DNA from: Kangiellaceae bacterium
GTDB lineage: Bacteria > Pseudomonadota > Gammaproteobacteria > Enterobacterales > Kangiellaceae
DNA length: 11,662 nt
Direction: 5' to 3'
Assembly: GCA_030590405.1 (NCBI GenBank)
Contig: JAUUYO010000097.1
Location: 1-11,662 of the forward strand
Below the pieces are notes generated by a model. It did no database searches. It was not told the DNA's origin and worked only from the letters and a program-made list of their open reading frames with translations. A program made the translations under genes and the position numbers. This document shows positions 1 to 7,233 of this stretch, one piece after another. Position 1 is the stretch's first letter; every line of letters starts with the position of its first letter.

Positions 1-1731
1 CAGAGTGGGTAATTCCCATCGGATAAAATATTGCGCTGCCTGGATTTTTCCCTGATAAAAAGATTGTTCCTGCTGATTAAGATCATTCACCAATGTTTTT
101 TCTGCCACAATTGATTGACGCAACCATATCCAACTAAAAACGAGTTTACCCATCATCGAAAGATAACAACTGGCATTCGCCAAGGTTTTATCGGGGCCTA
201 ACTTTGCCATGCTTGCGCCTAAATGTTGGGTGATTTTGTTGCACGTTGTTAATGCCTGATTAATCGATTCTGCAAAAGCTTCTGATTTTTTCAACCCTTT
301 ACTTCGCGCGATATCGGTTAAAATACTTGCCGCTAAAAACTTTATGCCTTGACTGTTATTCAGCCAGACTTTTCGGCCTAATAAATCCAGCGCCTGAATA
401 CCATTAGTGCCTTCATGGATTGGGTTAAGTCGATTGTCTCGGTAACATTGCTCTACTGGGTATTCACGAGTATAACCAGCGCCACCTAAAATCTGAATCG
501 CCAGTTCGTTTGCTTTTAAGCCATAATCAGAAGTACAAGCTTTTACTATTGGCATTAATAAATCGAGCAATCTTTCGGCATTTTGTTTTTCTTTTTCATT
601 GGCGGTTTCTGCATCATCGACCAGACAGGCTGAATAAAAACACAGCGCCATACCGCCTTCGACAAAAGATTTTTGCGCCAGCAACATACGTTTAACATCG
701 GCATGCTCAATAATATTTATTTGCGGGCTAGCTGGATCTTTTTCGCTAGGTTTGCGCCCTTGTGGCCGCTCTTTGGCGTAGGCAAGCGATTCTAAATAAC
801 CGCGATAGCCTATCATCGCTGCGCCAAAACCAACAGATAATCTTGCTTCGTTCATCATATGGAACATATGTTTTAGTCCATGATGTGCTTCGCCGATTAA
901 ATAGCCATGGCAATCATCATTTTCACCAAAACTTAAAATGGTGGAAGTGGTTCCCCGATAACCCATTTTATGAAACAGGCCGGAGAGATTGACATCGTTG
1001 GAGTCTGCGGGCTGATTATTTTTATCCAGGCGAAATTTTGGAACGATAAACAGTGAGATCCCTTTAACGCCTGCGGGCGCTCCTTTAATTTTTGCCAGCA
1101 CCAAGTGAATGATATTATCGGTTAGTTGATGGTCACCGCCGGAAATAAATGTTTTTTGCCCCTTGATTTTATAGCTGCCATTCTCTTGAGGGGTAGCCTG
1201 AGTCACAATGTCTGAAAGCGATGAACCGGCATTGGGTTCAGTGAGTGCCATGGTGCCAGAAAAATTGCCGCTAAGCATTGAGGGTAAAAACTGTTGTTTT
1301 TGATCTTCGCTGGCAAAGGCATTGATTAAATTGGCTGCGCCAGTGGTTAAAAAACCGTAACCGGTGGTTGAAGGGTTGGCGGAAGTAAAATAACCGGAAG
1401 CGGCTAAAGTAATGATAAAGGGTAGTTGCATACCGCCTTGATTATAATCCATTCCGGCGGCGATAAATCCAGCCTCGCGAAAAGCATCAAACGCTTGTTT
1501 TACTTCTGGGATCATTTCGACTACCCCATCAATAAATTGTGGTTCGTTTTGATCGGCTTTATGGTTATGGGGGAGAAAATGTTTTAAGGCGATTTTCTCG
1601 GCAGTTTCCAATACGGCGTCGAAGGTTTCTTTATTGTGATCTTCGAATTTATTACGCGAAAATAATCTTTCAACATCCAGAGATTCATAAAGCTGAAAGT
1701 TTAAATCACGATTGTTGATCAGTTGGTCCAT
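1..1731 (-). CDS. Acyl-CoA dehydrogenase, about 600-residue class (C-terminus cut by window edge)
   Basis: This FAD enzyme oxidises an acyl-CoA to the trans-2-enoyl-CoA, passing electrons to electron-transfer flavoprotein in the cytoplasm. Translating from ATG 1731 gives 577 codons with no stop before the window edge. The flavin/substrate loop LTEPNAGSSL is at residues 163-172, and the signature HEGTNGIQALD carries the expected catalytic glutamate at E440. The sequence continues well past that point, as in the large acyl-CoA dehydrogenase class with an extra C-terminal domain (the family that includes DmdC); these are usually about 590-600 residues, so only about 20 are likely missing. An AGGAAG ribosome site sits five bases before the ATG. 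It begins only 13 bases after dxs, so co-transcription is likely. The true substrate (fatty acyl-CoA or a methylthiopropionyl-CoA-like compound) cannot be decided from sequence. Confidence 0.93.
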   Translation of the reverse strand, partial: MDQLINNRDLNFQLYESLDVERLFSRNKFEDHNKETFDAVLETAEKIALKHFLPHNHKADQNEPQFIDGVVEMIPEVKQAFDAFREAGFIAAGMDYNQGGMQLPFIITLAASGYFTSANPSTTGYGFLTTGAANLINAFASEDQKQQFLPSMLSGNFSGTMALTEPNAGSSLSDIVTQATPQENGSYKIKGQKTFISGGDHQLTDNIIHLVLAKIKGAPAGVKGISLFIVPKFRLDKNNQPADSNDVNLSGLFHKMGYRGTTSTILSFGENDDCHGYLIGEAHHGLKHMFHMMNEARLSVGFGAAMIGYRGYLESLAYAKERPQGRKPSEKDPASPQINIIEHADVKRMLLAQKSFVEGGMALCFYSACLVDDAETANEKEKQNAERLLDLLMPIVKACTSDYGLKANELAIQILGGAGYTREYPVEQCYRDNRLNPIHEGTNGIQALDLLGRKVWLNNSQGIKFLAASILTDIARSKGLKKSEAFAESINQALTTCNKITQHLGASMAKLGPDKTLANASCYLSMMGKLVFSWIWLRQSIVAEKTLVNDLNQQEQSFYQGKIQAAQYFIRWELPTL

Positions 1732-1744
1732 TAATCTTCCTGTT

Positions 1745-3595
1745 TTAATCTTTGATTTGTTTTTTTATTCCTTCAATATCCAGGCCACATATTTTAAATA
1801 AATCATCAGGATCGCCATGCTCGATAAATTCATCTTGAATGCCAAGATGTTTGATAGAAATTTGAATGTTTTTCGATGCCAAAAATTCACTCACCGCACT
1901 TCCTGCACCGCCAGCAATGGCATTTTCTTCCAGAGTGATTATTTGAGAATGAGTTTTAGTTAACTCAGTAATCAAATCTTCATCTAATGGTTTAACAAAT
2001 CGCATATCAACCACTGTGGCATTTAGCTCGTCGCCGACTATCTGAGCGTTTTGCAATAAACTACCAAAGGCTAATAAAGCGATTTTTTCTCCGCGTCTTT
2101 TGACAAGAGCTTTTCCTATTTCGATGCTGGTTAATTGGTTGCCAGCATCTATGCCTGTGCCAACTCCGCGCGGATAACGCACTGCGGCGCAGCCATTGTA
2201 CTCAAATCCGGTGGTTAGCATGGCTCGGCACTCTTTTTCATCACTGGGGGCCATAATGATGATATTAGGGATGCAACGCATAAAGCTTAAATCAAAGCTG
2301 CCGTGATGAGTTGCGCCATCACCGCCCACCAGGCCGCTTCGGTCGATGGCAAATAATACATCCAGTTTTTGTAAAGCGACATCGTGGATCAATTGGTCAT
2401 AACCGCGCTGCAAAAATGAGCTGTAAATCGCGCATACTGGTTTGGCACCTTCGCACGCCATTCCAGCGGCTAAAGTCACTGCATGTTGTTCGGCAATGCC
2501 GACATCAAAATAGCGTTCTTTAAAGTCACGAGAAAAAGCGATCAAGTCAGAACCTTCTCGCATGGCCGGGGTGATGCCCATTAATCTTTCATCTTTAGCC
2601 GCCATATCACATAACCATCGGCCAAAAATATTTGAGTAAGTAATTTTCTTTTTAGCTGCTGGCAGTTTTGAATCTTTGGGATTAAAAGTCGGCACCGCGT
2701 GATAAGCGATTGGATCTTCTTCTGCCGGAGCAAAACCTTTTCCTTTGGTGGTCACAACATGTAATATTTGCGGACCTTTCAAATTTTTAATATTGCCAAT
2801 GGTGGTCAGCAGAGTCGGTAAATTATGGCCATCAATCGGACCGATATAATTAAAGCCTAACTCTTCAAATAGTGTTCCAGGCAATACCATGCCTTTCAGA
2901 TGCTCTTCGACACGGTGCGCCCAGTTGGAAATTTTTGGCATATTCTGAAGCACCTTTTTGCCGCCTTCCTTAAAGCCAGAATAAAATTTACCGGATAATA
3001 CTTTCGCCAAATAATTATTTAAACCGCCGACATTTTCTGAAATCGACATGTCATTGTCATTTAAAATCACCATTAAGTTGACATCTAAATCGGCGGCGTG
3101 ATTAAGCGCCTCAAAGGCCATCCCGGCAGTCATTGCGCCATCGCCAATCACCGCGACCACATGACGTTCATCACCGCGGGCTTTCGCCGCAACGGCCATG
3201 CCTAAAGCCGCGCTGATCGAAGTACTTGAGTGGCCGACACCAAAGGCGTCATATTTGCTTTCAAATCGGCTGGGAAAAGGATGAAGACCATTGGTTTGAC
3301 GAATGGACCGCAGATTTTCTTTGCGTCCAGTGAGCACTTTATGCGGGTAAGCCTGGTGGCCCACATCCCAGATGATTTTATCATTGGGGGTATCAAATAA
3401 ATAATGCAGCGCGACGGTTAATTCAACCGTGCCTAAACCGGCAGAAAAATGCCCGCCACAATGGGCGATGCTATTAATTAAAAACTCTCGCAGTTCATCA
3501 TTGAGAGTTTGCAACTGCTCTTTCTCAAGTCCTCTTAATGCTAGAGGATTATCAATGTTGGCTAACAACGGATAGTTTTTTGGATCACAAAGCAT
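1745..3595 (-). CDS. dxs: 1-deoxy-D-xylulose-5-phosphate synthase
   Basis: Dxs condenses pyruvate and glyceraldehyde 3-phosphate to deoxyxylulose 5-phosphate, the first step of the MEP isoprenoid pathway and a precursor for thiamine and pyridoxal. The enzyme uses TPP and Mg2+. At 616 residues it matches the usual length (about 620). Visible landmarks are GGHF with H49, the TPP-binding GDGAMTAG starting at residue 151 with metal ligands D152 and N181, the catalytic glutamate E369 in DVGIAEQHAVT, DRSGLVGGDGATHHG at 418-432, and YPRGVG at 474-479. The ATG start has only a weak ribosome site (GAG five bases upstream). It lies 20 bases after ispA, the normal gammaproteobacterial order, so it supplies isoprene units to the enzyme encoded just before it. 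Identification is secure. Confidence 0.98.
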   Translation of the reverse strand: MLCDPKNYPLLANIDNPLALRGLEKEQLQTLNDELREFLINSIAHCGGHFSAGLGTVELTVALHYLFDTPNDKIIWDVGHQAYPHKVLTGRKENLRSIRQTNGLHPFPSRFESKYDAFGVGHSSTSISAALGMAVAAKARGDERHVVAVIGDGAMTAGMAFEALNHAADLDVNLMVILNDNDMSISENVGGLNNYLAKVLSGKFYSGFKEGGKKVLQNMPKISNWAHRVEEHLKGMVLPGTLFEELGFNYIGPIDGHNLPTLLTTIGNIKNLKGPQILHVVTTKGKGFAPAEEDPIAYHAVPTFNPKDSKLPAAKKKITYSNIFGRWLCDMAAKDERLMGITPAMREGSDLIAFSRDFKERYFDVGIAEQHAVTLAAGMACEGAKPVCAIYSSFLQRGYDQLIHDVALQKLDVLFAIDRSGLVGGDGATHHGSFDLSFMRCIPNIIIMAPSDEKECRAMLTTGFEYNGCAAVRYPRGVGTGIDAGNQLTSIEIGKALVKRRGEKIALLAFGSLLQNAQIVGDELNATVVDMRFVKPLDEDLITELTKTHSQIITLEENAIAGGAGSAVSEFLASKNIQISIKHLGIQDEFIEHGDPDDLFKICGLDIEGIKKQIKD

Positions 3596-3615
3596 TATTA
3601 CTCAGTCCGCTTAAG

Positions 3616-4536
3616 TTAATTGATTCGGGTGACAATATAATTGGCAAAGTCTGCCAATCGGTCAGTATTGAGTGGAATTTTATCCAGCGCTTCAAGAGCG
3701 TTAGAGACTAACTCATCGGCTCGTTGTTTGGCACCATCCAGCCCTAGTAGCGCAGGAAAGGTTAACTTGTTTTTATCCAGATCAGAGCCTTGCGGTTTTC
3801 CAAGGGTCTGGGTATCACTTTCGATATCTAAAATATCATCTCTGATCTGAAAGGCTAAGCCTAGGCAGCTGCTATAAGTTTTTAAATGGGTCATTATCAC
3901 TTGATCTTCGCAAGCACTTGCCAGGTAACCTAGCTTGACCGAGGCGTTAATCAGCGCGCCGGTTTTCATCCGGTGCATAGATTCCAGAGTGGCGATGTCG
4001 CTTTTATTGTTGGTCGTTAAATTGTTGGTCACTAAATTATCGGGCATTAAAAGATCAATCGCCTGACCGCCTCCCATACCTTGTGAACCGCTGGCTTTGC
4101 ATAATTCGGTTAACATCAACAACTTTTTGTCATCGGCTAAGTTAGATTGCGGCTGTGTGGTAAGTATTTCAAACGCCAAAGTCTGCAGCGCATCACCAGC
4201 AAGCACCGCAGTCGCCTCATTAAACTGAATATGACAGGTCGGAATGCCGCGTCTTAAATTATCATCATCCATACAGGGCAAATCGTCGTGGATCAGCGAG
4301 TAGGCGTGGATCAACTCGACCGCTATAGCCGCGCCTTCTAAATCAACGGATTCTGCCGCCAGCATTTCGCCGGTGGCATAGACTAACGCTGGCCTGATAC
4401 GCTTACCCGGGTTAAGCGCCGAATAACGCATCGCTTGATGCAAGGTCGACGGACTCAATTCACTGCTGGGGAGATATTGGTCAAGCAGTCGATTCGTTCT
4501 GTGCTGAATGTCTGTTAAAAATTCACTGTGCGGCAT
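3616..4536 (-). CDS. ispA: Farnesyl diphosphate synthase (geranyltranstransferase)
   Basis: IspA adds isopentenyl diphosphate to dimethylallyl and geranyl diphosphate to make farnesyl diphosphate, the precursor of ubiquinone side chains and undecaprenyl phosphate. The 306 residues show GKRIRP at 44-49, the first aspartate-rich motif DDLPCMDDD at 84-92 (bacterial type, two extra residues), KTG at 191-193 and the second aspartate-rich motif DDILD at 233-237. The residues before the first motif (HAYSLIH) are as in ordinary farnesyl-length enzymes. An Asn/Thr-rich insertion at about 166-178 comes from a 15-base tandem duplication and makes the protein slightly longer than E. coli IspA. It sits between xseB (52-base gap) and dxs (20-base gap). 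The ribosome site before ATG 4536 is A-rich and weak. Confidence 0.97.
   Translation of the reverse strand: MPHSEFLTDIQHRTNRLLDQYLPSSELSPSTLHQAMRYSALNPGKRIRPALVYATGEMLAAESVDLEGAAIAVELIHAYSLIHDDLPCMDDDNLRRGIPTCHIQFNEATAVLAGDALQTLAFEILTTQPQSNLADDKKLLMLTELCKASGSQGMGGGQAIDLLMPDNLVTNNLTTNNKSDIATLESMHRMKTGALINASVKLGYLASACEDQVIMTHLKTYSSCLGLAFQIRDDILDIESDTQTLGKPQGSDLDKNKLTFPALLGLDGAKQRADELVSNALEALDKIPLNTDRLADFANYIVTRIN
4006..4035 (-). repeat. 15-base tandem repeat inside ispA
   Basis: Two adjacent 15-base units (4006-4020 and 4021-4035) match at 13 of 15 positions. They stay in frame and encode the Asn/Thr-rich run NLVTNNLTTNN within residues 167-177 of IspA. The segment lies between conserved helices, where a loop can tolerate insertion. 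A slippage or duplication event is inferred. Confidence 0.75.
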
Positions 4537-4588
4537 ATTATTTCTTTTTCAAAATGTTCTGGTTTCTTTTATTAAATCTTCTGAGGTG

Positions 4589-4807
4589 TTATTCAAAATC
4601 TTTTAACTGGTTATCATCTTCACTTAGCAACGACACTTTTTGCTCAGCCTGACTGAGCATTTTCTGGCAATCTTTGGTGAGTTTGATGCCTTTTTCAAAT
4701 TGAGTGAGCGAGTCATTCAGCGGCAAATCACCTTGTTCCAGGTGATTGACGATTTCTTCCAAAGCTTCCAGTTGAGATTCGAAAGTTGGTTTTTTGCTAG
4801 CATTCAT
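4589..4807 (-). CDS. xseB: Exodeoxyribonuclease VII small subunit
   Basis: XseB is the small helical subunit that binds in several copies to XseA; the complex degrades single-stranded DNA into oligonucleotides. The product is a 72-residue acidic, helical protein. It has the family pattern FESQLEALEEIVNHLEQGDL followed by SLTQFEKGIKLTKDCQKML and an AEQKV segment. An in-frame GTG at 4816 would add three residues, but it overlaps the GGTGA that looks like the ribosome site; ATG 4807 sits five bases after that GGTGA and is preferred. It is the first gene of the xseB-ispA-dxs cluster and is divergent from pomA across about 250 bases. That spacer contains a perfect GGGAATTTCCC palindrome near 4850 but no minus-strand promoter I would defend. 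Confidence 0.94.
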   Translation of the reverse strand: MNASKKPTFESQLEALEEIVNHLEQGDLPLNDSLTQFEKGIKLTKDCQKMLSQAEQKVSLLSEDDNQLKDFE

Positions 4808-5025
4808 AAATGTCACCGAATAAAAATAGCGATTTGGGCGCTTGTCCGAGGGGAATTTCCCGATTTAGTGGAGTCAGCTTAAAAATAGGGCGCTATTGTC
4901 TCGCATTTTCGCTTTGAAAGGAATTCTTTGCTGATTTTTAACAAGAAAACAGGGTGTCCACTGGAATTGTGAGAAATCTTGCCTATTCTTTGAGTAGGGC
5001 TAAATAAATTGCCAATATCATTGTT

Positions 5026-5034
5026 TGGCATAAT
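5026..5034 (+). promoter_or_regulatory. Candidate extended -10 promoter for pomAB
   Basis: TGG followed by CATAAT (five of six matches to TATAAT, with an upstream TG) is placed so that transcription would begin near 5041. That leaves a leader of under 20 bases, with GAGGT at 5045-5049 as ribosome site for the TTG start at 5058. No convincing -35, sigma-28 or sigma-54 element was found in the 4808-5057 spacer. This is a weak call by eye. Confidence 0.3.
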
Positions 5035-5057
5035 AAAGATAGTTGAGGTCATAAGAT

Positions 5058-5816
5058 TTGGATTTAGGCACTCTGGTTGGATTAGTTGGCGCTATCGCGA
5101 TGGTGGTGATGGCGATGGTTCTCGGTGGTTCGATTATCACTTTTATAGATATACCATCGGTATTGATAGTGGTGGTAGGGACTCATTTTGTGGTGATGAT
5201 GACCTATTCACTGAATGAGTTTTTGGCGGCAGCCAGTTCTGGTATGAAAGTCTTGAATTTTAAGGCGATGGACAATGAAGAATTAATCACTCAAATCGTC
5301 GAGTTAGCGGATATAGCCCGCAAGAGTGGTTTACTCGCCCTGGAAGGGGCAGAGATTGAACAGGACTTTCTTAAAAAAGGTATTGGTTTGTTAGTGGATG
5401 GTCACGATGGTGAGGTAGTTCGCTCGATCCTGGAAAAAGATGTCAAAATGTCATCAGAGCGCCACGCTCTGGGGGCGCGAGTGTTTAAATCCATGGCTGA
5501 TGTCGCGCCAGCGATGGGGATGATTGGTACACTGATCGGTCTGGTAGCGATGTTATCCAATATGGATGATCCTAAATCCATCGGTCCGGCCATGGCGGTG
5601 GCCTTGCTAACAACCTTATATGGCGCGATCATGGCTAATTTGGTGGGCATTCCAATCAGTGATAAGTTAAATATGCGAGATAGAGAAGAAACCGTATCAA
5701 AAACGTTAATGATCGACGGATTGCTAGGGATCCAGGCGGGACAAAATCCACGGGTGATCGAACAAGTACTGCACGGCTACCTTAAAGAAGGTAAGCGTCC
5801 AACGGCAGAAGACTAG
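5058..5816 (+). CDS. pomA: Flagellar motor stator protein PomA (MotA family)
   Basis: PomA forms the outer ring of the inner-membrane stator that couples ion flow to flagellar rotation. The 252 residues (Vibrio PomA is about the same size) predict four membrane segments near 5-28, 33-52, 148-170 and 180-203, with a large cytoplasmic loop between the second and third. The residues known from Vibrio PomA are at identical numbers: R88, K89 and E96 in the rotor-facing loop, D148 and P151 in helix three, and T158 and T186 lining the sodium path. The start is TTG 5058, supported by GAGGT eight bases upstream and by the typical N-terminus MDLGTLVGL. pomB follows after three bases. The Na+ preference is inferred from residue identity with PomA rather than H+-type MotA. 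Confidence 0.96.
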   Translation: MDLGTLVGLVGAIAMVVMAMVLGGSIITFIDIPSVLIVVVGTHFVVMMTYSLNEFLAAASSGMKVLNFKAMDNEELITQIVELADIARKSGLLALEGAEIEQDFLKKGIGLLVDGHDGEVVRSILEKDVKMSSERHALGARVFKSMADVAPAMGMIGTLIGLVAMLSNMDDPKSIGPAMAVALLTTLYGAIMANLVGIPISDKLNMRDREETVSKTLMIDGLLGIQAGQNPRVIEQVLHGYLKEGKRPTAED

Positions 5817-5819
5817 ATT

Positions 5820-6800
5820 ATGAGTGAAGAGGTTGAATGCGACTGTCCTCCCGAGGGATTACCAGCCTGGATGGGCACTTTTGCGGACCTGATGGCACTG
5901 CTGATGTGCTTTTTTGTACTGCTATTGTCGTTTGCAGAAATGGATGTTTTAAAGTTTAAACAGATTGCCGGTTCGATGAAAACTGCATTTGGAGTGCAAA
6001 GTAAGGTGCATGTTCGCGATATCCCTAAAGGCACCAGTATTATTGCCAAAGAGTTTTCCCCCGGTAAACCTCAACCCACCGTGATTGAAGCGGTGATGCA
6101 GCAAACCATTGATATTACAAAAGAAACCCTCGAATTTGATGAGCCAGATGAAGACACTCCTGCTGAAGGGGAGGGAGATGAAAGCAATAAAGGCGAGGGT
6201 CTTGAGGATAGCGATGGACTCGACATACAGCCAAAAAGCAATGCTGAAATTATTCAGGAAGCCCAGCAAGCCGTTAAAGCCGCAAAGGAAGCGGCCGCTG
6301 AGGCTGAAGAGCTGGCCCAAAATATTGCGTTTAAAATGTCTGAAGAAATCTCTGATGGTCAGGTTGAATTGCTGGCAAAAGGCTCCTACGTGGTTATTCG
6401 CGTCCGTGAAAAAGGTTCTTTCGCGTCAGCTTCAGACAGTATCGAAGAGCAATTTTTACCGGTGATCGCTAAGATTGAAGATATTCTGGCTGAAACCGAT
6501 GGTGAAATACGAGTTGCCGGGCATACCGATAATTTGCCTATCGATAATGAGTACTTTCGCTCTAATTGGGAATTATCTGGAGGGCGCGCCGGTTCTGTTA
6601 CCCGAGAATTATTAAGAAGCGGCAAACTCAGTAAAAATCGCTTTGTAATCACTGGATACGCCGATACTAAACCGATCGCCGATAATGATACACTGGAAGG
6701 GCGAGCCACTAATCGACGGGTCGAAATCATTATTGTGCAAGGCGAACAAGCTACCGGTTCTGTGGTGGGGATCGGTATTGACACTCCTGAGGAAGAATAA
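5820..6800 (+). CDS. pomB: Flagellar motor stator protein PomB (MotB family)
   Basis: PomB pairs with PomA: its single membrane helix supplies the ion-binding aspartate and its periplasmic OmpA-like domain anchors the stator to peptidoglycan. The N-terminus CPPEGLPAWMGTFADLMALL carries D23, the counterpart of Vibrio PomB D24, and the helix runs to about residue 38. A plug/linker follows (IPKGTSII, 68-75). Then come an acidic stretch at 106-135 and an Ala/Glu-rich, probably coiled-coil helix at about 141-170. The OmpA-like domain includes AGHTDNLP (233-240), SNWELSGGRAGSV (248-260) and NRRVEI (298-303). At 326 residues it is slightly longer than Vibrio PomB. It starts three bases after the pomA stop, so the two are translated from one message. 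The 85 bases after its stop hold a small CTATAAG doublet and no clear terminator. Confidence 0.95.
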   Translation: MSEEVECDCPPEGLPAWMGTFADLMALLMCFFVLLLSFAEMDVLKFKQIAGSMKTAFGVQSKVHVRDIPKGTSIIAKEFSPGKPQPTVIEAVMQQTIDITKETLEFDEPDEDTPAEGEGDESNKGEGLEDSDGLDIQPKSNAEIIQEAQQAVKAAKEAAAEAEELAQNIAFKMSEEISDGQVELLAKGSYVVIRVREKGSFASASDSIEEQFLPVIAKIEDILAETDGEIRVAGHTDNLPIDNEYFRSNWELSGGRAGSVTRELLRSGKLSKNRFVITGYADTKPIADNDTLEGRATNRRVEIIIVQGEQATGSVVGIGIDTPEEE

Positions 6801-6885
6801 AAGCAGGGGTGACAGAAAAAGTGCTATAAGCTATAAGAAAAAGAGTCGGAATAGTATCAACATACGATTTTAGAGAATCTAGAGC

Positions 6886-7137
6886 TTATTTTTTATCAGC
6901 TTTCCATCGTTTGACCTGGCCTAAGTCAAAAATCCAGTCTTCAAACTGGTCGCCCCGTTGCTCAACGGGCATACCATCCCGGATCCAGCGTTCTATACTG
7001 GTGATGGTTACATCCATAATACTGGCGAGGGTATCTTTGCCAATAATCTGGTCATCGGTGGTATAAACCGCTGATTCATCAACAATTGACTTATTATGAC
7101 GGCGCTTGGCCTGCCTTAAATAGTTTGAATTTCTCAT
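6886..7137 (-). CDS. Small winged-helix DNA-binding protein, Nu1/terminase-small-subunit-like
   Basis: Function unknown. The 83-residue product has a basic N-terminus (RQAKRRHNK at 8-16) and then a region that reads as a Nu1- or MerR-type winged helix: GKDTLASIMDVTITSIERW at 33-51, IRDGMPV at 52-58, and a closing FDLGQVKRW near 71-79. The ...W-x-x-x-G-M-P-V... turn and the final W are the features that recall phage Nu1 small terminase subunits. A TTG six bases upstream also opens the frame, but AAGGA lies eight bases before ATG 7137 and too close to the TTG, so the ATG is chosen. There is no large terminase or other phage gene nearby. It is convergent with pomB and downstream of the thiamine operon, so it is either a domesticated phage-type regulator or a standalone DNA-binding protein. 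Confidence 0.72.
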   Translation of the reverse strand: MRNSNYLRQAKRRHNKSIVDESAVYTTDDQIIGKDTLASIMDVTITSIERWIRDGMPVEQRGDQFEDWIFDLGQVKRWKADKK

Positions 7138-7161
7138 GACCAATGTCCTTTTTGATTAACT

Positions 7162-7190
7162 ACTATTACTATAGATGAACTTTGTGTCTA
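7162..7190 (-). promoter_or_regulatory. Candidate sigma-70 promoter for the small winged-helix gene
   Basis: Read on the minus strand, TAGACA (7185-7190, five of six to consensus) and AATAGT (7162-7167, four of six) are separated by exactly 17 bases, 25 bases upstream of ATG 7137. This suggests that the gene is transcribed separately from the thiamine operon that ends at 7234. Identified by eye only. Confidence 0.35.
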
Positions 7191-7233
7191 AAAGGTTGCA
7201 AAAAAGATTGAATTTTTGTCCAGACCCTGGGAA

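Noticed and set aside
510..992. Two plus-strand open frames of 61 and 76 codons
   Set aside because: They lie wholly inside the minus-strand acyl-CoA dehydrogenase, whose frame has clear family motifs; their translations look like random sequence.
4817..5057. Sigma-28 flagellar promoter before pomA (GCCAATAT at 5011-5018 resembles the -10)
   Set aside because: No TAAAG-like -35 at the right distance; the match is probably accidental.
5949..6784. Minus-strand open frames of 123 and 132 codons under pomB
   Set aside because: Shadow frames of a well-identified gene, with no recognisable motif or convincing start.
6855..6895. TAGA-GAA-TCTA near a T-run as a pomB terminator
   Set aside because: The stem is four weak pairs and the T-run begins several bases later inside the next gene; not convincing.
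7200..7233. Hairpin CCAG-GGT-CTGG after the kinase stop as an operon terminator
   Set aside because: The stem is four pairs and is followed by A-rich rather than T-rich sequence on the coding strand.
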